64,000 bases of DNA from JBASEY01 sp049652745 (lineage in GTDB: Bacteria > CSSED10-310): assembly GCA_049652745.1 (NCBI GenBank), contig JBASEY010000052.1:1-64000 (forward strand), written 5' to 3'. Below are positions 24,301 to 32,340 of this stretch, in pieces. The stretch's first letter is position 1. Each line of letters starts with the position of its first letter. The position numbers were made by a program, and so were the translations under genes. The notes below the pieces were generated by a model that worked only from the letters and a program-made list of their open reading frames with translations, was not told the DNA's origin and made no database searches.

Positions 24301-27294
24301 CAGCTTGAAATCACTCGAAACAGAGAACTGGTTCGTCGTGAACACATTATATCTTCGGGAAAGGCCGATTTAATCCGTATACCGATCGATGAAACCCTCC
24401 GTGGAGGATTTGGTTTATCGGCATGGTTGGTGCATGATTACAGTTTGATTCAGGAAACCGGGCGTATTCATGTGCCTTGGGATGACAAGGAACTGAAGCT
24501 CGAATTTACCACGTTTAGAAACCTGTTGCGGCCGGGGGCGACCGAAACATGGACGCTCAACGTCAAAGGGCCGAATTCCGAACAGGTCAGCGCTGAATTG
24601 CTCGCGTATATGTACGATCGCTCATTGGATTATTTTGTCAGCCACCGCTATCCACGCATTATCGATATCTATCCGACGTTCTCCAACCGCCTTATCGGCT
24701 CATGGAGGCTTCGAAACTCATTCACCAACCTGCACTCCAACAATTGGTATGAAACATATTATACAAGCAGCTATCGACCGGATAAGATGAAGTATCATTC
24801 CGGCTATGGCATCGGCGGGCCGGGATATCGACGAGGTAATTTTTTCGCTGGGTCGCTTCGTGATGAGGATGGACTCATGTTAAAAGCGGCCATGGCTGCA
24901 CCGATGGAGATGGAAGAAAGCGGCGCCGTCGAAGAGTCTGCTCCGGCATCCGGTGAAAGCATGCCCCAGCAGGCACAGCCCGAGATTGAAATGCGCAGTG
25001 ATTTTTCCGAATCTGCGTTTTTCCTGCCGCATTTGGTGACTGATAAGGATGGAAATGCGTCGATCACCTTTACAGTCCCGGACAGTCTCACTTCATGGAG
25101 AGTTTTCGTTCATGCGGTTACGACCGATTTGAAATCGGCGGTGCTGGAAGCTGAAACCGAAACGCGGAAAGAGCTGATGGTGCGTCCCTATCTGCCGCGC
25201 TTTTTCCGTGAAGGCGACAAAGGCGAATTGCGGGTGGTGGTCAATAATTCCGGGGATACGCCGCTGTCCGGAACCGTTCACTTGCAGATACTGGATCCGG
25301 ACACGGAAGAAGATCATACGGAGCTTTTCCATCCGTCCGCCCTGAAGCTGCCTTTCAAGGCGCCCGCAGGCCGATCGGATACCGTCGCCTTCAATCTTAC
25401 CGCTCCTGAAAGCATCGGTTTTCATGCGTTCAAAATCTTCGCCGTCACCGACGACATGACCGACGGCGAACTTCGACCGGTGCCGGTGCTTCCGAGTCGA
25501 ATGCATCTGGCACAGTCGCGGTTCGTCACTCTAAAAGACGATGACAGCAGAACCATGCTGTTACCGGATCTGTTAGACAGCCAGGCCGATCCGACTCTGA
25601 TCAACGAATCGTTGGTCGTCACGCTGGAAGGCCAGTTGTTTTATCAGGTGTTGAAAGCGCTCCCCTATCTCGTCCAATATCCGTATGATTGTGTCGAACA
25701 GACCATGAACAAGTTTCTTACCACAGGTATTTTAATGTCTCTTTATGATCGATACCCGACCGTTGCCAAAGCGGCGGAAGCATTCAGCAAGAGGGATTCC
25801 CGTTGGGAGAAATGGGATATGGACGATCCCAACCGACGCATGGCCTTGGCGGAAACGCCGTGGCTGCAAACGGCGCAAGGCGGCAAAACAGATTTTCCGC
25901 TGTTGAATGTTCTGGCTCCGGAAGTGACCAAATCCGTGCGCGATTCGGCTATAGCCAAACTGCAGCAGGCACAAAACCCCTCCGGCGCCTTTCCGTGGTT
26001 CCCCGGCGGCCCGGACAGCCCGTTTATAACTCTGTATCTGTTTTATGGGTTCGCCAAAGCCCACGAATACAACATCGATATCCCCAAACCAATGGTCAAG
26101 AACGCGTGCCGATATTTGGGCGAATATTTTCGTGAACATTACAAGAAGAATATGAAAATCGAGGAATTTTCACCGGAATTTTTAGTTTTTCTGAATTACG
26201 TGTTGAGCTGTTTTCCGGATGAATCCTGGTATTCCGATTGTTTCAGCCGAAAAGAACGCATGGAAATGCTGGATTACACCTTCAAAAAATGGAAAGAAAT
26301 TTCACCCTATTGCAAAGCCATGCTTTCGTTGACGCTCCATCGTGAACGACGCAGCCGGGACGCTCGATTGATCATGGACAGCATCATGGACAGCGCTATC
26401 ACCAAGCTGGATCAGGGAACGTTCTGGGCGCCGGAAGAACGCGGGTGGCTCTGGTACAATGATTCGATCGAAACTCACGCTATGATCCTTCGGGCCTTGA
26501 TGGAACTCGACCCGAACGACGATCGCACGGATGGGCTGGCGCTCTGGCTGTTTTTGAACAAAAAAATGAACCATTGGAAATCGACGAAAACCACCTCCGA
26601 AGTGATTTATGCGCTCGCGGATTATCTGAGGGTCAAAGATGCAATGGGCGCTGTCGTGACGGCATCGGTGACGATCGGCGATCTTGAAGAAACATGCGTG
26701 TTCGATCCGGAAATATACGATGCGGACAAATGTCGATTCGTCATATCCGGGGATGATGTGGAGCCGGCTATGGGTGAAGTGGTCGTCGATAAAACAGGAA
26801 AAGGCTATATGTTCGCATCGATGAACTGGAGTTATTCGACCATGATGATGCCGGAGGAGGCACGAGGCGATTTCCTATCGGTGACACGTCGATATTTCCA
26901 GCGCGTCAATGAAAACGGCGAAATGGTTCTCAAACCATTGAAAGAAGGTCAACCGATCGAAGTGGGTGACCAAGTGGAAGTGCATCTGTCGATTTCGGCC
27001 AAACATCCGATGGAATACGTCCATCTGCTGGATCCCAGGGGAGCGGGTTTTGAGCCGGAAACACATATCAGCGGGTATCGATGGGATTTGGGGCTGATAC
27101 GGTATGAGGAAATCCGAGACTCGTGCACGAACTTCTTTTTCGAATACCTGCCTCAAGGTGAATACACGTTGAAATACAGGTTGCGCGCCTCGATGTCCGG
27201 AACGTTCAGAGTCGGGCCTGCAACACTTCAGTCGATGTATGCGCCGGAATTTTCCGCTTTTTCGACCGGAGCCGTTTTAAAAATTGAACCTTGA
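21331..27294 (+). CDS. Bacterial alpha-2-macroglobulin with thioester
   Basis: A protein of 1987 residues. The N terminus has a signal or anchor (about 8-27), so it faces the periplasm. An N-terminal helical region (about 40-350) is followed by macroglobulin beta-sandwich domains, including MG2 with DRSVYRPGQ at about 592. The alpha-2-macroglobulin core comes near 1230 (SAFFLPHLVTDKDG, DSLTSWRVFVHA). The thioester motif is intact as Cys1454-Val-Glu-Gln1457 within YPYDCVEQTMN, followed by the helical thioester domain and a receptor-like C-terminal domain. Bacterial homologues trap attacking proteases in the envelope. The partner penicillin-binding protein 1C is not in the window. A short variable segment (1190-1225) rich in A, M, E and S may be the bait region. 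The gene is monocistronic with a terminator behind it. Confidence 0.9.
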   Translation: MNSKKPSFHIIGITIIIVLASMGWVKARETESMKSFHSTDKAYISLWSDVDRNVDEQKFREAESLTEKILEKAINEQNPTEWTKALTRIVFFKQTLHGYEDSVRFLFETPWPSDPLGRALLNLVGATAIKNYYSAYRWEIVKREMITTDKLSDIRSLTVDQLFQKAGLLYADAWKEREKLGAFPVKDFPECIDRGNYPDDLRNTLRDFLAYQWTEFLSDSSMWTPRDSAETFKLPFDNWIKNDGSQSFETIDDNLHPLEQAMQILSDQRAWHRSMNNKQNLLEAQLEKLRVLQRHFTQSRQKTAIETAYRQLADEFIDVPWSASAIWELAEFIRKDNRLKEAHDIAQQGWNTHPKSMGGKLCRSLMLELEAPRFSLEIMATDAPNKRSIQISHTNMKSLYFRAYRIDFEQILDKTLNQGFSTLGLTSQEQTKIIREQKPDYVWSIDLENPGDFKDHKTYSTPPIPEDSLYLIAASFDKSFSQSNNRLDSVLFQLSSIVMITSGDESRFEAWVFDARNGKPEQGVEVALYKRSWDEQKFTVKTRTNENGLAVFEHPGNFTALAVARKGTDFAYQHTHINSIAQSSYKIMDYIYLDRSVYRPGQQVHVKLISFQGIDSDYKVMPHRSVALRFMDPNGEQIDKVTLETNEFGSASTSFTIPEGRVLGEYRVQSNGGSAILRVEEYKRPTFEVAVHSPEAGAVLNSPVTVTGKADYYMGMPVSEGYVSWLVVRKPRWPVWWYWWQPQKSYTLEVAAGETQLDTDGKFSITFIPEADPDFDDKDITWCYEITATVTDSGGETRIGQATFNLGYCSVQADISKASAFFTPDIPSKFTVRRADLNGKPLTGEGRYRIVRLVQPEKTIPACDLPVPQKTLPENPITGDALQPRWTSEPGIFERMRDWPDGETIQQGKLKHDENGEAVISHKLPAGAFRVIYTTSDNKGIEFDVREEFLIVDKGVTLQTPLYLLVQSRIVTAGDTLELYIGSGYQNKVIQLEITRNRELVRREHIISSGKADLIRIPIDETLRGGFGLSAWLVHDYSLIQETGRIHVPWDDKELKLEFTTFRNLLRPGATETWTLNVKGPNSEQVSAELLAYMYDRSLDYFVSHRYPRIIDIYPTFSNRLIGSWRLRNSFTNLHSNNWYETYYTSSYRPDKMKYHSGYGIGGPGYRRGNFFAGSLRDEDGLMLKAAMAAPMEMEESGAVEESAPASGESMPQQAQPEIEMRSDFSESAFFLPHLVTDKDGNASITFTVPDSLTSWRVFVHAVTTDLKSAVLEAETETRKELMVRPYLPRFFREGDKGELRVVVNNSGDTPLSGTVHLQILDPDTEEDHTELFHPSALKLPFKAPAGRSDTVAFNLTAPESIGFHAFKIFAVTDDMTDGELRPVPVLPSRMHLAQSRFVTLKDDDSRTMLLPDLLDSQADPTLINESLVVTLEGQLFYQVLKALPYLVQYPYDCVEQTMNKFLTTGILMSLYDRYPTVAKAAEAFSKRDSRWEKWDMDDPNRRMALAETPWLQTAQGGKTDFPLLNVLAPEVTKSVRDSAIAKLQQAQNPSGAFPWFPGGPDSPFITLYLFYGFAKAHEYNIDIPKPMVKNACRYLGEYFREHYKKNMKIEEFSPEFLVFLNYVLSCFPDESWYSDCFSRKERMEMLDYTFKKWKEISPYCKAMLSLTLHRERRSRDARLIMDSIMDSAITKLDQGTFWAPEERGWLWYNDSIETHAMILRALMELDPNDDRTDGLALWLFLNKKMNHWKSTKTTSEVIYALADYLRVKDAMGAVVTASVTIGDLEETCVFDPEIYDADKCRFVISGDDVEPAMGEVVVDKTGKGYMFASMNWSYSTMMMPEEARGDFLSVTRRYFQRVNENGEMVLKPLKEGQPIEVGDQVEVHLSISAKHPMEYVHLLDPRGAGFEPETHISGYRWDLGLIRYEEIRDSCTNFFFEYLPQGEYTLKYRLRASMSGTFRVGPATLQSMYAPEFSAFSTGAVLKIEP

Positions 27295-27327
27295 AACGTG
27301 TGCCTATAAAACCGCAGCGTTATCAAA

Positions 27328-27357
27328 AACCCCCCTCGAATTGGAGGGGGGTTATTT
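27328..27357. terminator. Strong bidirectional terminator
   Basis: AACCCCCCTC (27328-27337) pairs perfectly with GAGGGGGGTT (27344-27353) around a 6-base loop. ATTTT follows on the plus side, and an A run precedes it, giving T residues on the minus strand. It lies between the convergent macroglobulin and selenoprotein genes. Confidence 0.85.
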
Positions 27358-27433
27358 TGTCATAACGTTTGAATGACTCCGTTCACGATTTTTGCGCTCT
27401 ATCGGGAATGGGTTCGTTTAACTGGAGTATGGT

Positions 27434-29614
27434 CTACCGCCAACCAAAACTCCAAAAATCGTAATCGCCAAATAGATCCGTGATTTCCGGATTTGTCATG
27501 CCGGCATACCAGTTGATGCCGTCCGCTTGTCCGACTCCCGATGGCCATAGAAAATCAGGTAGAACATCGATGCGCGTTTCGCCGGGCGCCAGGACTATTT
27601 CCTCATAATCGAACTCGCTGAAACTCGGCCAGAAGAAGTATTCGCCGTAAACATCCAGAATAACGAACAATGGAACATTGGACACGGGGCTGTCTGCGGT
27701 ATTGCACAGAGTGACATACATATTGCAGATATCGCCGGCAAAAAACGTATGAGACGGCATAGAAATGGTCACGCCTAGCGTGTCACAGCCCGGTTCAGGA
27801 GTAGCCGTCGGCTCCGGTGTGGCTGTCGGCTCAGGTGTCTCAGTCGGTTCCGGTGTCGCTGTCGGCCCCGGTGATGTGGTCGGTTCAGGTGTCGGCGTCG
27901 GAATCTGGCCTGTTTCCAAACCGAAAAAGTCGACATAAGAAATGAGTAAATCGGTCACGTCATTGCCGGTCAAGCCGCCGAATTCAACCGACGACCCAAT
28001 TGTTTTAAATGTTGAGCTGGCTTTACTGACCATTGTCAGGTATTCCGGCGCCAGATTTTTAATGACTCCTTTGCTTCCCGGTTTGGTTTTCAATCGATCG
28101 ATTCCGTTGTTATGACCGTTGTATCCGAAGGACATTCCATCGGCCAAAGATCCCGGCAGGCCCGCCATATCGCCGGCATCTCCGGCTCCACCGGCTTCCG
28201 TCCCTATGCCAAATTCAAACCACAGAGCCACCCGAGGATCATCCTTCCAAAAATTGCCGCCTTCCAAATACATGGTGCGGCCGCTGACAAGATAATCTCT
28301 CAGAGCATTATCATCGGCCACATCCAAAATATGGTTGTTCGGCTGGATACCCAGGCATACCCAAATACTCTTATAAAGCTCGGGCAACGGCGGCATTTCA
28401 GTCAGATAATGAGTCGGGATACCTAAATTCAACAGAGCATTATATAGTTTGGGGCCGCTTGTTTTATTTCCGTCGAAATCCAGAACCAGTGCATCCACCA
28501 TTTCGCTGATATTCATCGAGAACCAACCGGTTTCCGGCAAGCGGGCTTCATTATGCGCATTCGCGGCATCGACGGCATGAATTCTATAGTTGACGACATC
28601 ATCTTGATAAACCGTTTCGGAAAAAGTCCCCGACCATTTGTCGCCGGAAATGTTGACCATCGGCTGTTCAATTACCGATCCGCCATTGATGTTGAACTCC
28701 AGCGTAGCAGTTTGAACACCGATCACGTCGGTAATCTTTGCATGAATCGTTGCCGGCCAAAAATCCGCCAGCCATATTTCAACGGGGGTATGCTCGATTT
28801 CAGGTGGTTCGGTATCGATGAGCACTCGGAACGAAAATAGTTTATCCGGCGCTAAAAGCGGTAAAGAACTGCTTTTACCGTTATCCGCCGAGGCGTTAAG
28901 GTAATAATAAACTGTGGTGCCGATGGGTTGGGCCGGAATTTCCGCCTCGTAACGGTCGTCACCGACATCGATCAGATCCACAAAACTAAAATCGCTGGAC
29001 CCATCGTTATTCCAATAGACTTTGATCGAGTCGGAAATCAGGTTTCCGCCGCTACGAATATCGGCTGCGACGGGATACGGGGACGAATAATCTTCCGTGT
29101 TCGGCAATGGATCATGAAGAATTTTTACCAATGGGGCCGACCACGTTTTCAGCAAGTTTTTAATTTGGGCTTCATCAAATCCGGAATTGGTATGCCTGCA
29201 TGTCATCGTGTCATCGATGACGGTATTGTGCGGGATGAATCCCATTCCAAACTTGTTCCAGACGTTTCCATTGGGATCGGCCAACACGGGATAGGTCAGC
29301 CCGTATTCCTGTTGCCAGGCTTTCGCTTCCGCTTGAGTATGCCCGACACCGACTGAAAGCACTTGTACCCATTCATTTTTATAATTCTGCCAAATCACTT
29401 CCGTGCGCGGAGCCTCCACGCGACAAGTCGATCACGTGTTACCCCAGAAATTGATAAAAATGACTTTTCCTTGAAAGTCGTACAGGTTCACCCGGTTTCC
29501 ATCGCAGTCAAACAAACTGAAATCATTGATATGGTCACCCACCTTGTACGCTCCAAAAGCGGTTCCGATACTCAAAACTAAAATTAGCAACATCAGCATA
29601 ATTTTTGTTTTCAT
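27434..29614 (-). CDS. TlpA-like selenoprotein, multidomain, exported
   Basis: Read as one gene of 726 residues with an in-frame TGA (29434-29432) as selenocysteine 61. Residues 1-21 are a signal peptide. Residues 22-160 are a TlpA/thioredoxin-like fold: GKVIFINFWGNT, then Sec61-S-T-Cys64, and later a cis-proline site in GFIPHNTVID. The TGA sits exactly where the first cysteine of the redox CxxC belongs, and the thioredoxin fold continues in the same frame after it. A hairpin suited to be a SECIS follows. Downstream come Ig-like strands (about 220-330), a region with a class I amidotransferase/ThuA-like look (DALVLDFDGN, YLEGGNFW; about 340-565), a TPEP-type linker (about 572-610) and a terminal beta domain. 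ATG 29614 has AGGAGGG upstream. The alternative is a TGY-to-TGA mutation that broke the gene in two; the hairpin and preserved frame argue against it. Confidence 0.85.
27789..27900 (-). repeat. Tandem repeat encoding a PT-rich linker
   Basis: About six imperfect copies of an 18-base unit encode Thr-Ala-Thr-Pro-Glu-Pro-like repeats. They form the flexible linker before the C-terminal domain of the selenoprotein. Such linkers vary in length by slippage. Confidence 0.8.
29405..29434 (-). promoter_or_regulatory. UGA Sec codon and SECIS-like hairpin
   Basis: On the minus strand, TGA (29434-29432) is followed after 10 bases by GCGTGG (29421-29416), a 5-base loop AGGCT and CCGCGC (29410-29405). These arms pair over 6 bases with one U-G pair; inner A-U and G-C pairs could extend it. 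The apical loop begins 16 bases after the TGA and has G as its second base, which fits the general bacterial SECIS pattern recognised by SelB. Confidence 0.7.
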
Positions 29615-29787
29615 CGTTTTTCCCTCCTGAAAAATTAGTCTATTCATAACCCAACTGCTCAAACGAGCTCTTACAAGTGAATATTATTCTTTTTTCAACT
29701 TCATTAATCAAACGAAAAACTTTTTTGTGAGCTGTTTTTTTCGGTGTCGAAAATATTTTCAATCAAAAGCCTTTAGGAATTAGCCGC

Positions 29788-29816
29788 TTGACTATGTGGT
29801 CGAAAACGATGATAAT
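29788..29816 (+). promoter_or_regulatory. Sigma-70-type promoter
   Basis: TTGACT (29788-29793) and GATAAT (29811-29816) are separated by exactly 17 bases. Transcription would start near 29823, about 60 bases before the TMEM43-like gene. Confidence 0.6.
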
Positions 29817-29882
29817 AGAAGCTCTGATTATGATGTTTAAGATTGAATTGGAGTTAATCGATATAAAAGGAGGAACAAATCA

Positions 29883-31049
29883 ATGGCTCACACAGTAGTG
29901 ACACGTCAATCATGGTTCAGCCGTATCGGCGGCGCTTTTAAAGGTATTTTGATCGGTATTGTCCTTGTCGTTGTCGCATTCATTGTTTTATTCATGAACG
30001 AAGGGAGGGCGGTTCGTCGCCATAAAACCTTGCAGGAAGGCGCCGGCTTGGCGGTAACAATTGACAGCAACGCCGTGAACGAAAAAAACAACGGTAAATT
30101 GGTGCATGTTTCAGGCCTTGCAACGACCGATATGATTTTAACGGATCCGATATTCGAGGTTTCGGCTAACGCAATCCACCTGAAGCGCGATGTCGAAATG
30201 TATCAATGGCAGGAAAATGTCAAAACGGAGACTGTTACCAAAACGGGTGGCGCCCGTGAAACCACGAAAACGTATACGTATGAAAAGACTTGGAGCAAAG
30301 AACTTATCGATTCGAGCGACTTCGTCGATAAAGAAGGCGGATATGTGAACCCCTCCGTCATGTTATACAAACCAGACGGCTGGAGCTCTCCCGTGGTCAC
30401 ATTGGGCGCATTCAGACTGCCGGATGTCCTTAGAGACAGAATCAATAATTTTTCAAAATTGACAGTATCGGAGGAAAACGTCGTTCCTGAAAATCTCGGC
30501 GAAAAAGCCCGAGTATTCGATTCGGGATTCTATATCGGCGCTGACCCGATGACCCCTGAAATCGGGGATTTCCGAGTGGCCTTCGAAGTGGTTTATCCCA
30601 CCGATATCAGCATTATCGCCAGGCAAAACGGCAATACGTTTGAAACTTTCACCACTCCTAAGACCGGTGGCAAGCTGCTGGAATTGATGATCGGAACATT
30701 TTCCAAGGAAGCCATGTTCGAAACGGCGGAATCGGCAAATCGCACACTGACCTGGATCCTCCGCCTGGTGGGTTTCTTCCTTTTCTTCATTGGTTTCAGC
30801 ATGATTTTCAACCCCTTCAAAGTCGTCGCGGACGTTCTTCCCTTCATGGGGAAAATAGTCGGCGCCGGGGTCGGAATCATCTCTTTCCTGCTGGCCTTGA
30901 TGCTGTCTTTTCTGGTCATCTCCTTCGCTTGGATTTTCTATCGGCCTCTTATTGGAATCCCGTTGTTGATAGTCGCTGTTGTGCTGATCTACCTAATATT
31001 CAGTAAGATAAATAAAGCCAAAGCACCCGCTCCAACACCGGCATCGTAA
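29883..31049 (+). CDS. TMEM43/LUMA family membrane protein
   Basis: A protein of 388 residues with the layout of the TMEM43 family. One N-terminal helix (about 18-42, ending FMNEGRAVRR) is followed by a large extracytoplasmic domain (45-290) and four closely spaced C-terminal helices (about 298-378). The segment LFMNEGRAVR followed by LQEGAGLAVTID is characteristic of the family. In animals TMEM43 sits in the inner nuclear membrane; the bacterial role is unknown. AAAGGAGG precedes ATG, and a good sigma-70 promoter lies upstream. Confidence 0.8.
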   Translation: MAHTVVTRQSWFSRIGGAFKGILIGIVLVVVAFIVLFMNEGRAVRRHKTLQEGAGLAVTIDSNAVNEKNNGKLVHVSGLATTDMILTDPIFEVSANAIHLKRDVEMYQWQENVKTETVTKTGGARETTKTYTYEKTWSKELIDSSDFVDKEGGYVNPSVMLYKPDGWSSPVVTLGAFRLPDVLRDRINNFSKLTVSEENVVPENLGEKARVFDSGFYIGADPMTPEIGDFRVAFEVVYPTDISIIARQNGNTFETFTTPKTGGKLLELMIGTFSKEAMFETAESANRTLTWILRLVGFFLFFIGFSMIFNPFKVVADVLPFMGKIVGAGVGIISFLLALMLSFLVISFAWIFYRPLIGIPLLIVAVVLIYLIFSKINKAKAPAPTPAS

Positions 31050-31113
31050 GCTCTCTTCCGCGATTCGGCGGAAAGGAAAACATCTGTTTTTTTCCGCTCC
31101 TTCGCTGAAAAAT

Positions 31114-32340
31114 ATGACCATTCGGAACTTAGTCATTTCAATTGTAGGCTTTGTTGCCGTCTCATTGTCCAGCCTTTCAGCCATCACATTGAAAATCGAC
31201 ACCGATCAACCTTTGCCGCTGGAATCAAATGCCCCTTGTGTGTTCAGATTCACATGGACCGGCGACGCCGATGAAACCTGGATACCGGAACCGCTTCTTC
31301 TGACATTCAAGCACACTGAAACCGAAAAAGTGTGGTACGACAGACTCTTTCCTTCCATCGACCGCCTGCCGGATATGACCCGTAACTGGAAACTCATCCA
31401 CACCGCTCCGGTTTTCATTCCCGCACAATCTCACGATACCGAATGGATCATCTCGGCCTCGACATCTAAACAGGATTTTCCTGACTTGCTCACCATCAAA
31501 ACCGCGCGTCGCTCCGTGTTTCAAAAACCGTTTACACTGACTTATCGGGAAGGCTTGAAGGATTTGAACGAAATAACACCTCTAGAAATATCGGGATTTT
31601 ATGACCGGGAGACTACCTACTATAGTCCCGATCGATGGATATGGATGTCGGGGGATTGTCGTATCATCCTGCCAAACTTTGGAATACCGCTCATTTTCAG
31701 CTTTATCGGTTGGATACCGGCCACCGTTGCCCAGGGTTTACAAGTTGAAATAAATGGGCATGTGCTGGAAACCGGTGATATTGTGGAAGACCATTACCGC
31801 TTTCAAAAAGCCATTCCGATGGCCTGGCTGGAAAATTCCGAACACATCGATATTCGAATGCAGACGAAAGAAGCGTTTACGCCTGCAGATGATGGTCTTT
31901 CCCAGGATAAACGCCTGTTGGGAATGATGATCAAAAAATTTTATATCTGTGCTGAAACCGATACACCTGATAATCGTTCTGTTTTCGACCTGCTTTACGA
32001 TCTGGAATCCCAGGAACCGTGGCTTTGGACGTCGAGCGAATCCTGTTTGACCTTTTCCAATCCGGCCCGCGATTTCCGAATCTTTCTTCAGGGCTGGATC
32101 CCCGACCACCTTTATCTTCCTCAAAGCATTATGCTCATTCAATTCAATGACACCGTCATCGATACCCCGGCCCTAAACAGTCCTTATTTGCGATTGTTGT
32201 ATCATATTCCACTTCAATCGATCGGTCTCGATCCTGAGGTATCGCTTGGAATGTGCCGCGTGTTTCCTTTGGTGACTGCAAATATGGGGATTGTTTTCTT
32301 ACCTCAGCCGACAATAATCACGAAGGTATGGGTTTACTGA
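31114..32340 (+). CDS. Exported protein of unknown function, coupled to a GT-C protein
   Basis: A protein of 408 residues with a signal peptide (about 1-23, ending LSA). The rest is predicted mostly beta, in three sections, with several Trp/Tyr-rich stretches (SPDRWIWMSGD, SQEPWLWTSSE). I recognise no named family. It ends in TGATG, sharing one base with the start of the next gene, so the two are translated together. This suggests a soluble partner of the membrane glycosyltransferase-like protein that follows. The Shine-Dalgarno sequence is weak. Confidence 0.65.
   Translation: MTIRNLVISIVGFVAVSLSSLSAITLKIDTDQPLPLESNAPCVFRFTWTGDADETWIPEPLLLTFKHTETEKVWYDRLFPSIDRLPDMTRNWKLIHTAPVFIPAQSHDTEWIISASTSKQDFPDLLTIKTARRSVFQKPFTLTYREGLKDLNEITPLEISGFYDRETTYYSPDRWIWMSGDCRIILPNFGIPLIFSFIGWIPATVAQGLQVEINGHVLETGDIVEDHYRFQKAIPMAWLENSEHIDIRMQTKEAFTPADDGLSQDKRLLGMMIKKFYICAETDTPDNRSVFDLLYDLESQEPWLWTSSESCLTFSNPARDFRIFLQGWIPDHLYLPQSIMLIQFNDTVIDTPALNSPYLRLLYHIPLQSIGLDPEVSLGMCRVFPLVTANMGIVFLPQPTIITKVWVY

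Noticed and set aside
29432..29662. A separate 76-residue gene next to a separate 661-residue gene
   Set aside because: They are in the same frame across one TGA, and the thioredoxin fold spans the junction, so I treat them as one selenoprotein gene starting at 29614.
32253..32339. Longer N terminus for the 965-residue GT-C protein
   Set aside because: It lies inside the upstream gene; the TGATG overlap marks the likely start.
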